NCBI GenBank assembly: GCA_023419995.1
Contig: JAEZXF010000060.1
Coordinates: forward strand, 1 to 12,868
DNA from: Pseudomonadota bacterium
GTDB lineage: Bacteria; Pseudomonadota; Alphaproteobacteria; Rhizobiales; Rhizobiaceae
Direction: 5' to 3'
DNA: 12,868 bases
A program made the translations under genes and the position numbers. A model generated the notes under the pieces. The model was not told the origin of the DNA and did not search any database. It worked only from the letters and a program-made list of their open reading frames with translations. Below, in pieces: positions 1 through 5,549 of the stretch (positions are counted from its first letter, which is position 1; each line of letters begins with the position of its first letter).

Positions 1-25
1 GCATGAAATCCTTCTCGATCCTCAT
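1..25 (-). CDS. 5' end of a gene cut by the left edge; possible aspartase/fumarase-superfamily enzyme
   Basis: Only about eight codons are visible, reading MRIEKDFM from the ATG at 25-23 on the minus strand. A GAGGAG ribosome binding site lies at about 34-39, eight bases before this ATG. That makes it a better start than the in-frame ATG at 31-29, which is only two bases from the site. An R-x-E-x-D N-terminus followed by F-M is typical of the opening of aspartate ammonia-lyase and related lyases. This assignment is a guess from very few residues. The gene is divergent from the small RNA at 142-228, so the stretch 26-141 probably holds both promoters. Other protein families could begin this way; the ribosome binding site is the firmer part of the call. 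Confidence 0.4.
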
Positions 26-62
26 CGACATCTCTCCTCGCCGGGGCGCGCCTCGCGAAAGC

Positions 63-82
63 GGACGGCCCTGCCGCCGTCC
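63..82 (-). promoter_or_regulatory. Stem-loop in the leader of the left-edge gene
   Basis: GGACGGC (63-69) pairs with GCCGTCC (76-82) around a six-base loop. It lies about 40 bases upstream of the proposed start at 25, so it could fold in that gene's 5' leader. No role can be assigned. Confidence 0.3.
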
Positions 83-85
83 ATC

Positions 86-102
86 TGTTCACAGGCTGAA
101 CA
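86..102. promoter_or_regulatory. Inverted repeat TGTTCA-N5-TGAACA upstream of the sRNA promoter
   Basis: Two perfect 6-base arms (86-91 and 97-102) flank CAGGC. The repeat ends six bases before the -35 hexamer at 109, a position typical for an activator or a repressor. Its arms recur in the first hairpin of the sRNA itself. The GTTC-N7-GAAC core is inverted, unlike the direct-repeat alphaproteobacterial LexA box. The binding protein is unknown. Confidence 0.4.
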
Positions 103-108
103 ATGCGG

Positions 109-136
109 TTGACATTTGTGCGTTGCAGCATAAATT
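109..136 (+). promoter_or_regulatory. Sigma-70 type promoter of the sRNA
   Basis: A consensus -35 TTGACA (109-114) is separated by 16 bases from the -10-like TAAATT (131-136). Transcription would start near 141-143, exactly where the first hairpin of the sRNA begins. A strong promoter pointing into an 86-base terminator-bounded unit with no reading frame supports a non-coding transcript. Confidence 0.75.
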
Positions 137-141
137 TGACG

Positions 142-228
142 ATGAACAGGGAGACCTGTTCATGCCCTCCTTGGGCGTTTCCTCCCTAGACTTGGGCCGC
201 GCCGCGCACAACGGTGCGGTCGTTTTTT
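142..228 (+). ncRNA. mmgR: MmgR-like small regulatory RNA (suhB / alpha-r8 family)
   Basis: The unit is about 87 nt with three structural parts. First is a perfect 9-bp hairpin closed by a GAGA tetraloop (142-150 with 155-163). Second is a short GCCC/GGGC hairpin (164-167 with 173-176). Third is a terminator hairpin followed by six T residues. Between the second and third lies TTTCCTCCCT (178-187) in unpaired sequence. That ten-base core is what I recall as the hallmark of rhizobial MmgR, an sRNA reported to limit polyhydroxybutyrate accumulation and phasin expression in Sinorhizobium meliloti. The CCTCCC core is complementary to purine-rich ribosome binding sites, so it probably acts by base-pairing with mRNA leaders. 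The family call rests on memory of the motif and architecture, not on a covariance search. It converges on the amidohydrolase gene ending at 253. Confidence 0.75.
197..228 (+). terminator. Rho-independent terminator of the sRNA
   Basis: CGCAC (205-209) pairs with GTGCG (214-218) around AACG. GC-rich flanks at 197-204 and 219-222 can extend the stem with bulges. TTTTTT (223-228) follows directly. It ends 24 bases before the stop of the convergent amidohydrolase gene. Confidence 0.7.
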
Positions 229-252
229 ATCGGGATTTGCCCGCGGGCGCAG

Positions 253-1149
253 CTATTCGGCGGCAAGCGGCATCGCGCCGGGGTCGAGCAGGTGCTCGGG
301 TATGGCCATCAGCTCGGCGCAGAAGCGCGTCATGTCGGCCGCGAGCGGCACGAAGCCGACGGTCGGCTCGCAGGTGCGCTCGTTGAGGTAGAGCCCGCGG
401 TTGACCTCGATCCGCAGCGCGTGCAGCCCCTGCGCCGGCCGGCCGTAGTGCTCGGTGATGTACCCCCCGGCATAGGGCTTGTTGTGGGCGACGTTGTATC
501 CCATGCCGATCAGGATGGCGATCGCCGCGGCGGTGAGCGCCGGCGCGCAGGCGGTGCCGAAGCGGTCGCCGACGATGAAGTCCGGCCGCACGCGGCCGTC
601 GCCGACCCGCACGCTCGCCGGCATCGAGTGGCAGTCGACCAGCACCCCCATGCCGAACCGCGCATGGGTGCGCGACAGAAGCCGCGAGAGCTCGTCGTGA
701 TAGGGCTTGTAGACGCTCTCGACGCGCATGACCGCCTCGTCGAGCGGCAGCTTGCCGGCATAGATCTCGAACCCCTCGCCGACGAGGCGCGGCACCGTGC
801 CGAGCCCGCCCGCCACCCGCGCCGAGCGCGTGTTGGCGTAGGGCGGCAGCGGCTCGGCGAACATGCGCGGGTCGAGCTCCCACGGCTCGCGGTTGACGTC
901 GAGATAGGCGCGCGGAAAGTTGGCCGCCAGCATGGGCGCGCCCAGCGCCACCACGCCGCCGAACAGCTCGTCCACGTAGCAGTCCTCGGAGCGGCGGATC
1001 GCCAGCGCGTCGAGCCTGCTCATGGCGAGGAAGCGCGGCGGATAGAACCGGCCGCTGTGCGGGGAGTTGAAGACGAAGGGCACCCGCTGCTCGGCGGGCC
1101 CGGCGACCACGAAGGGCCGCGTCGCGGTGAAGTCCTGTGCTGCCGACAT
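253..1149 (-). CDS. N-formylglutamate amidohydrolase family enzyme
   Basis: The 298-residue product matches the N-formylglutamate deformylase (FGase) family over its full length. Members hydrolyse N-formyl-L-glutamate to glutamate and formate, the last step of one histidine-degradation route; many rhizobial copies lie outside hut clusters, as here. Recognisable motifs are FNSPHSG near residues 27-33, which supplies a presumed metal-binding His, DCHSMP at 172-177, and EVNRGLYLNE at about 248-257. There is no signal peptide, so it should be cytoplasmic. The reading frame stays open upstream to 1308, but that extension is low-complexity. The ATG at 1149 is preceded by CGGGAGC with a 3-base gap and begins where family similarity begins. 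It is divergent from cpdR and convergent with the small RNA. The exact substrate (formylglutamate or another N-acyl amino acid) is not settled by sequence. Confidence 0.88.
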   Translation of the reverse strand: MSAAQDFTATRPFVVAGPAEQRVPFVFNSPHSGRFYPPRFLAMSRLDALAIRRSEDCYVDELFGGVVALGAPMLAANFPRAYLDVNREPWELDPRMFAEPLPPYANTRSARVAGGLGTVPRLVGEGFEIYAGKLPLDEAVMRVESVYKPYHDELSRLLSRTHARFGMGVLVDCHSMPASVRVGDGRVRPDFIVGDRFGTACAPALTAAAIAILIGMGYNVAHNKPYAGGYITEHYGRPAQGLHALRIEVNRGLYLNERTCEPTVGFVPLAADMTRFCAELMAIPEHLLDPGAMPLAAE

Positions 1150-1308
1150 GAAGCTCCCGGTGCCTGCGCCTCGCGTCCATGGCCTAGCATCCATGGCCTG
1201 CGGGCTCGCTGCGAGCCTGCCACCGCCGGCCGGCGCTGTCCAGAGCGCAACACCGCGCATTCCGGGCGCAATCGCGCCGGCACGGCCATCGCGGCGGCGG
1301 CCGTTCAC

Positions 1309-1337
1309 TTGATCTTTACCGGGCCGCGAGCATATAC
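1309..1337 (+). promoter_or_regulatory. Candidate cpdR promoter
   Basis: TTGATC (1309-1314) is followed after 16-18 bases by an AT-rich CATATAC (1331-1337) in otherwise GC-rich sequence. It lies 67 bases upstream of the cpdR start. The match is moderate and no CtrA-type TTAA-N7-TTAA box was seen nearby. Confidence 0.35.
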
Positions 1338-1403
1338 GACCCAGGGTCGGGAATGCCCGCAGGGACAGACGGGCACGGAAATTGGCTGATTCGGACGGGA
1401 CTT

Positions 1404-1766
1404 ATGACGAGAATCCTGCTTGCGGAAGACGACGACGACATGCGTCGCTTTCTGGTGAAGGCGCTCGAACGCGCCGGCTATGACGTCAGCGACTTCGACA
1501 ACGGCGCCAGCGCCTACGAGCGCCTGCGCGAGGAGCCGTTCTCGCTGCTGCTGACGGACATCGTCATGCCCGAGATGGACGGCATCGAGCTCGCGCGCCG
1601 CGCGACCGAGATCGACCCGGACCTCAAGGTGATGTTCATCACCGGCTTCGCCGCGGTGGCGCTGAACCCCGATTCCCGCGCGCCCAAGGACGCCAAGGTC
1701 CTGTCGAAGCCGTTCCACCTGCGCGACCTCGTCACCGAGGTCGAGAAGATGCTGAAGGCGGCCTGA
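1404..1766 (+). CDS. cpdR: Single-domain response regulator CpdR
   Basis: The 120-residue protein is one receiver domain with no output domain. The acidic pair D9/D10, the phosphoacceptor D52 in TDIVMPEMDG, T80 in FITGFAA and K102 in LSKPF are all present. FAAVALNPDSRAPKDAKVLSKP is close to the sequence I know for rhizobial and Caulobacter CpdR. In Caulobacter, unphosphorylated CpdR localises ClpXP to the pole and primes degradation of cell-cycle substrates such as CtrA; phosphorylation through the CckA-ChpT relay switches it off. In rhizobia a homologue is needed for symbiotic cell-cycle control. The ATG at 1404 is chosen because family similarity begins there and a GGACGGGA stretch precedes it; an in-frame upstream ATG at 1353 would add 17 unconserved residues. 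It is followed by tRNA-Val. Confidence 0.93.
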   Translation: MTRILLAEDDDDMRRFLVKALERAGYDVSDFDNGASAYERLREEPFSLLLTDIVMPEMDGIELARRATEIDPDLKVMFITGFAAVALNPDSRAPKDAKVLSKPFHLRDLVTEVEKMLKAA

Positions 1767-1806
1767 AGCCGCTTTCGACAACGGCGTCGCGGAGGATTTT
1801 CCTCTA

Positions 1807-1835
1807 TTGACGCCGGCCCCGGCCTGTGGTGTATG
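1807..1835 (+). promoter_or_regulatory. Candidate tRNA-Val promoter
   Basis: TTGACG (1807-1812), a 17-base spacer and TGTATG (1830-1835) lie just upstream of the tRNA. The predicted start falls a few bases before the mature 5' end at 1850, as is usual for alphaproteobacterial tRNA genes. The -10 is imperfect. Confidence 0.5.
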
Positions 1836-1849
1836 CGCGGGCATCGGAT

Positions 1850-1924
<75 letters not shown>

Positions 1925-1952
1925 TCCAGTCCCCCAGTTTATTTCCGGATAT

Positions 1953-1973
1953 CACGGAATAGAACCGTGTTTT
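1953..1973 (+). terminator. Weak terminator downstream of tRNA-Val
   Basis: CACGG (1953-1957) pairs with CCGTG (1965-1969) around AATAGAA, followed by four T residues. It lies 28 bases after the CCA end, a sensible place to end the tRNA transcript. The stem is short. Confidence 0.4.
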
Positions 1974-2133
1974 CGGTCGGTTACAATCGCTGAGACACAG
2001 GATAGTGGATCAAGACCGGCTTGCGACAGCCGTTCTGGCACTTTTACCGGCGTCTTCTCAGCGAGGGCTTTCCATGTCCACTATGTCGGGCCAGCGATGG
2101 CGGGATGTTCGCGTCGATGATATCTGGCGAACC

Positions 2134-2395
2134 TCAGATGCCGAGCAGCTTGCTGTGGTCTTCCCAACGGATGGGTAGCTCGATGTTGCGGGCTAGATGG
2201 GTACACTAAGATCGATGGTTGCTGGCCGGTCAGGATCGCATCGACGACGCGTGTCCGCCAACCAATTTGCGATCGGGCTCTTGTCGAAGGCAATGCGGGT
2301 ATGGTTGCCGGAAAGGTCGATGCGGCGTGTCCTTGCCTCATGAGGGCGTGTCCCGCATCGTCGCTGATGCCGAAGACGCGTTCCGTCGTGGTCAT
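2134..2395 (-). pseudogene. Frameshifted relic of a small excisionase-like helix-turn-helix protein
   Basis: Three minus-strand frames join into one plausible small protein. From the ATG at 2395 the first frame reads MTTTERVFGISDDAGHALMR. After a one-base shift near 2331-2340 the second continues RRIDLSGNHTRIAFDKSPI and then ANWLADTRR, stopping at 2193. After another shift near 2206 the third gives RNIELPIRWEDHSKLLGI and a TGA at 2134. The pattern 'helix, GIS, helix, basic turn, IDLSGN-hTRI, final helix with NWLAD' matches the layout of MerR-like excisionase/AlpA DNA-binding domains (HTH_17 type). Such proteins accompany integrases, and this one lies beside a tRNA gene, so a decayed integrated element is a reasonable inference. 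No integrase, transposase or tRNA repeat was found to support it. The family call is tentative. Confidence 0.38.
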
Positions 2396-2643
2396 CGACC
2401 GGTCGACGAGGCCTTTAGCCGAGCCGCCCGCAGGGAGATCAACCAAGTTGGTTCTCCGCGGGACAGTTTGCTTTGGACGCGACAAGGACCCAATCAGGGG
2501 CAGATGGTGTTGTCCTGAGCCATCGGGGTTTTCGTCTTCTCGCCAGGTGACCGCCTCGCCGGCGGCGTTGCGGCCGTCTCGAAGTCGAGCGAACGTGTTG
2601 GCAGCCATGCCGGGGAGTGGCCGCAGCATGGAAACCGCCTCGC

Positions 2644-2667
2644 CGCAGCACCGGTCGAGGTGCTGCG
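2644..2667 (-). terminator. Stem-loop downstream of dctM of the first TRAP operon
   Basis: CGCAGCACC (2644-2652) and GGTGCTGCG (2659-2667) form a perfect 9-bp stem with a six-base loop, 26 bases past the dctM stop. There is no clear U tract on the minus strand, so it may stabilise the 3' end rather than be a classic intrinsic terminator. Confidence 0.45.
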
Positions 2668-2692
2668 AGCGTCCAGTCCCTGCCGGATGCGC

Positions 2693-3973
2693 TCACATGC
2701 CCAGGACGCGGGGCAGCCAGAGCACCGTTGCCGGTATGAAGGTGACCAGCATCAGGATTACCAGCATGATCCCGAGCAGCGGTATGCTGTCCTTGAGGAT
2801 CGCTCCCATCGGTTCCTTCGCGATCGACTGGGTGATCAGCAGGTTCAGCCCCATCGGCGGGTGGATCAGCCCGATCATCAGGTTGACCACGACGATGAGC
2901 CCGAAATGCACCGGGTCGATGCCCAGGGCGACGGCCGAGGGCAGGACGATCGGCACGATGATGATCGTGGCGGGCGTGGAATCGAGGAACGCGCCGGCGA
3001 TCAGCAGCACGACGTTGATCATCAGCAGGAAGGCAACGGGCGAAAGCTGCGCCTCCTGGATCCAGCGCGACAGGTCCTTGGGCACGCCGTGCACCACCAT
3101 CAGGTAGGCCACGAAGGAGGAAGCCGCGACCACCAGCATGATGTTCGCGGTCTGCATCCCCGCATCCTTCAGGATCGACGGCAGGTTGCCCCAGCGGAAT
3201 TCGCGATGGAGCACCCAGCCGACGAAGATGGCGTAGACCACCAGAACGGCACCGATCTCGGTGACGGTGAAGAAGCCGCCGCGGGCGCCGACGATCAGCA
3301 GGATCGGCATCGACATGGCCCAGACCGAAACCCGGAACTTCTGCCAGATCACGGCCGCCGACTGGCGTCCGCGCCGCGGCAGATCGTGCTTCCTGGCGTA
3401 GCGATCGACGAAGATCGCCAGCGCCACCACGATCATCAGCGCAGGGATGTAGCCGCCGATGAACAGCTTGACGATCGAGACCTCGGCGATGACGCCGTAG
3501 ATGATCAGCGGGATCGACGGCGGCAGGATCGGCCCGAGCAGGGCGGCCGTCGCGGTCAGCGCGGCCGCGAAGGCGCCGGAATAGCCCTCTTTCTTCATCT
3601 CGGGAATCAGCAGCGCCCCGGTGGCCGAGGCATCGGCGACCGAGGAGCCGGAAATCCCCGCAAGGAAGAGGTTGGTGCCGATGTTCACCTGACCCGAACT
3701 GCCGCGCAGCCGTCCCATCGCCGAGCCGAGCAGGTCGACGATCCGGGTGGTGATGCCGCCCGAGTTCATGATCGCCGCGGCAAGGATGAAGAAAGGCACG
3801 GCGAGAAGCGGAAAGGAATCGATCCCGTTCACCATCTTCTGCGCCAGCACGAAGCCCGGCGTGCCCCAGACGAGGATGACGACGACGGAGGCCAGCCCGA
3901 GCGCGATGGCGATCGGCACGGCCAGGAACATCAGCGTGAAAAGGACCACCGCAAGGGTCAGAAGCATCAGCAT
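2693..3973 (-). CDS. dctM: TRAP transporter large membrane subunit (DctM family), first system
   Basis: The 426-residue protein is a very hydrophobic multi-helix subunit of normal DctM length. This subunit forms the sodium-coupled transport channel of tripartite ATP-independent periplasmic transporters. Hallmarks are GISGSSVADASATG near residues 108-121, LPPSIPLIIYG in the following hairpin region, GAFLDSTPATIIIVPI in the second half, and HPPMGLNLL, which together form the substrate and sodium pocket of the family. The ATG at 3973 starts one base group after the dctQ stop (TGA TCC ATG), and GGGGG in the end of dctQ can serve as ribosome binding site. It is the last gene of the operon aminotransferase-dctP-dctQ-dctM. 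The substrate is set by the binding protein and cannot be read from this subunit. Confidence 0.95.
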   Translation of the reverse strand: MLMLLTLAVVLFTLMFLAVPIAIALGLASVVVILVWGTPGFVLAQKMVNGIDSFPLLAVPFFILAAAIMNSGGITTRIVDLLGSAMGRLRGSSGQVNIGTNLFLAGISGSSVADASATGALLIPEMKKEGYSGAFAAALTATAALLGPILPPSIPLIIYGVIAEVSIVKLFIGGYIPALMIVVALAIFVDRYARKHDLPRRGRQSAAVIWQKFRVSVWAMSMPILLIVGARGGFFTVTEIGAVLVVYAIFVGWVLHREFRWGNLPSILKDAGMQTANIMLVVAASSFVAYLMVVHGVPKDLSRWIQEAQLSPVAFLLMINVVLLIAGAFLDSTPATIIIVPIVLPSAVALGIDPVHFGLIVVVNLMIGLIHPPMGLNLLITQSIAKEPMGAILKDSIPLLGIMLVILMLVTFIPATVLWLPRVLGM

Positions 3974-3976
3974 GGA

Positions 3977-4483
3977 TCAGACCCCCGAACCGGATTTCTC
4001 GGGGAACCTGGCGAAGAGGCGGGTCACCACCGCCCGTTCCAGGATGAACCACAACCCCGCAATGCAGAAGAACGGCAGCGCCATGTAGACCCAGCCGTAG
4101 GGAATGCCCGTCGCGGGTGCGCGCTTGATCGCCACCACGTCGAGCAGCTTGCCGGAATAGGCAAACAGCGCGATCAGCAGCGCCGCCGTGCAGAGGTCGA
4201 CGAAGATCATCAGCAGCCGCTTCGTCCCGGGCCTCATCCGCGACGAGAAGAAGTCGATCGCGATCAGGTCGCCCTTTCCGACCAGCCAGGCGGAGCCGGA
4301 AAACACCAGCCAGATGAAGAGGAAACGCGCGATCTCGGCCAAGCCCGGCGTGGCGGTGCCGGTGAAGTAGCGGGTGATGACCTGGTAGAAGACCAGGACG
4401 ACAATCAGGAACAGCGCGACGGCGACGATCGCGGAAAGAACAGCGCGCAGAATGTCACCGAGTCGGGCGAGGATTGTGCTCAT
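3977..4483 (-). CDS. dctQ: TRAP transporter small membrane subunit (DctQ family), first system
   Basis: The 168-residue protein has four predicted membrane helices, at about 15-35, 48-66, 88-108 and 128-148. That is the standard DctQ topology. DctQ pairs with DctM to form the membrane complex. The segment FLFIWLVFSGSAWLVGKGDLIAIDFF contains the conserved W-x3-G-s-A and K/R-x4-I-D pattern typical of the family (E/N/G-x-H-I being more usual; here GDLIAIDF). The ribosome binding site is weak, and a stable hairpin separates this gene from dctP. Translation of QM is therefore probably lower than that of the binding protein. Confidence 0.93.
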   Translation of the reverse strand: MSTILARLGDILRAVLSAIVAVALFLIVVLVFYQVITRYFTGTATPGLAEIARFLFIWLVFSGSAWLVGKGDLIAIDFFSSRMRPGTKRLLMIFVDLCTAALLIALFAYSGKLLDVVAIKRAPATGIPYGWVYMALPFFCIAGLWFILERAVVTRLFARFPEKSGSGV

Positions 4484-4516
4484 CAGGAATCCGAGGCTGG
4501 CGAGAACGACGAAGAA

Positions 4517-4536
4517 GGCCGCCCCCGAAGGGGCGG
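4517..4536 (-). promoter_or_regulatory. Stem-loop between dctP and dctQ, probable intercistronic attenuator
   Basis: On the minus strand GCCGCCCC and GGGGCGGC form a perfect 8-bp stem closed by a UUCG tetraloop, the most stable common loop. It begins 15 bases after the dctP stop and is followed by a pyrimidine-rich but not U-only stretch. Such hairpins commonly protect the binding-protein mRNA from 3' decay or partly stop transcription before the permease genes. Confidence 0.65.
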
Positions 4537-4551
4537 CAGACAGGGATATCC

Positions 4552-5505
4552 TTACTCGACTGCGCGGACCTTTTCGATGACCGGCTGCAACGCGGCGTCA
4601 TAGTTCGCCGAGGCCGCGCGCTCGATGAAGACCGCGATGTCGGGACGGGTCACGACGGCGCCTTCCTTCTCCAGCTCCGCCAGCAGGGCAGCCTGGGATT
4701 CCTCGGTGTAGGTCCGATACCAGTCGGCGCTGTCCGTGGCGGCAGCCTCGATCGCGGCGCGGGTTGCGTCGTCCAGGCCGGCGAACCAGTCGGCATTGCA
4801 CATGAAGCCCATGGTTTCGGCCATGTGGTTGGTCAGCGCCAGGTTCTTGACCACCTCGTGGAAGCGCTTGTCCTTGATGGCGGTCAGGGGCTGTTCCACG
4901 CCGTCGACGACGTGGCTCTGCAGCGCCGCATAGACCTCTTCAAACGCGACGGTGGCCGGGTTGGCGCCCATCGCCCGGATCGATTCGATATAGGCCGGGA
5001 TGCCGGGCGCACGGATCTTCATGCCGTCGAGGTCTTCGGCCTTCTCGATCGGCTTGTTGGTCAGCATCTGCCGGAAGCCGTGGAAGGCCGGGCCGACCAC
5101 GCGGAAGCCGGCCTCGCTGGCGATGGAATCGAGAATTTCCTGGCCGACGGGCCCGCGCCAGATCCGGAAGAAGTGATCCACGTCGTGATAGACGTAGGCC
5201 ACTCCCTCGATATTGGCGGCCGGATGGAACGAGCCGAGCACGCCGACGCTCTCATACATGCATTCCAGCACGTTGCCCTTCACCTGCTCGACCATTTCGT
5301 CGACGGTGCCGAGATGCGAATTCGGAAACAGCTCGACCGAGACGCCGGTGCCGAGGCGCTCCTGAAGCTTCTCCGAGAAGACCTGCATCGCCCTGGTGTC
5401 CGGGCTGGAATCCGAGCCCGCGCCACCGATACGGAACGCGACCTGCGCCTGGGCCGTCCCGGCCATGAGCAGCGTCAGGATCGAGGCGGTAATCAACTTC
5501 TTCAT
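4552..5505 (-). CDS. dctP: TRAP transporter periplasmic substrate-binding protein (DctP family), first system
   Basis: The 317-residue protein starts with a signal peptide (MKKLITASILTLLMAG, cleavage after AQA at residue 20). It then shows the DctP fold: LGTVDEMVEQVKGNVLE near 65-81, the hinge motif GMKIRAPGIP at 161-170, and VAFEEVYAALQSHVVDGVEQP near 186-206. Arg165 occupies the place of the conserved arginine that salt-bridges the substrate carboxylate, so the ligand is probably an organic acid or amino acid. The start is clear: AGGAGG precedes ATG 5505 by a normal distance. It lies 44 bases downstream of the aminotransferase gene, on the same strand. The pairing suggests that the imported compound, or a product of it, is the amino donor. 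Confidence 0.95.
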   Translation of the reverse strand: MKKLITASILTLLMAGTAQAQVAFRIGGAGSDSSPDTRAMQVFSEKLQERLGTGVSVELFPNSHLGTVDEMVEQVKGNVLECMYESVGVLGSFHPAANIEGVAYVYHDVDHFFRIWRGPVGQEILDSIASEAGFRVVGPAFHGFRQMLTNKPIEKAEDLDGMKIRAPGIPAYIESIRAMGANPATVAFEEVYAALQSHVVDGVEQPLTAIKDKRFHEVVKNLALTNHMAETMGFMCNADWFAGLDDATRAAIEAAATDSADWYRTYTEESQAALLAELEKEGAVVTRPDIAVFIERAASANYDAALQPVIEKVRAVE

Positions 5506-5549
5506 GTCATTCCTCCTGTTGGATGGTCCTGTCTTTCCGCAAGTACGTC

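Larger units (their letters stand above)
1925..2692. other. Gene-poor, decayed region between tRNA-Val and the first TRAP operon
   Basis: No intact gene can be supported across this 768-base stretch. Open frames exist on both strands but look like chance frames: composition is odd, no start has a good ribosome binding site, and no family is recognisable. It appears less GC-rich than its surroundings. It holds a weak terminator after the tRNA, a frame-broken helix-turn-helix relic on the minus strand (2134-2395), and a stem-loop downstream of the dctM stop (2644-2667). The part 1975-2133 shows nothing I can name. The part 2396-2640 contains an open minus-strand frame leading into the relic but no recognisable domain. 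Confidence 0.6.

Noticed and set aside
87..101. GTTC-N7-GAAC as an SOS (LexA) box
   Set aside because: The alphaproteobacterial LexA box is a direct repeat GTTC-N7-GTTC; here the second half is inverted.
162..386. Small plus-strand protein beginning MPSLGVSS inside the sRNA
   Set aside because: The frame runs through the sRNA terminator and into the antisense of the amidohydrolase, and the RNA structure explains the sequence better.
1150..1308. N-terminal extension of the amidohydrolase to 1308
   Set aside because: The added residues are low-complexity Arg/Gly/Ala and lie before a good ribosome binding site and the family's usual start.
2439..4603. Very long open frames antisense or out of frame to the first TRAP operon (2439-4052 minus, 2660-4603 plus)
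   Set aside because: They are rich in Arg, Asp, His and Gln with no domains, as expected from GC-rich shadow frames of dctM and dctQ, whose own motifs are clear.
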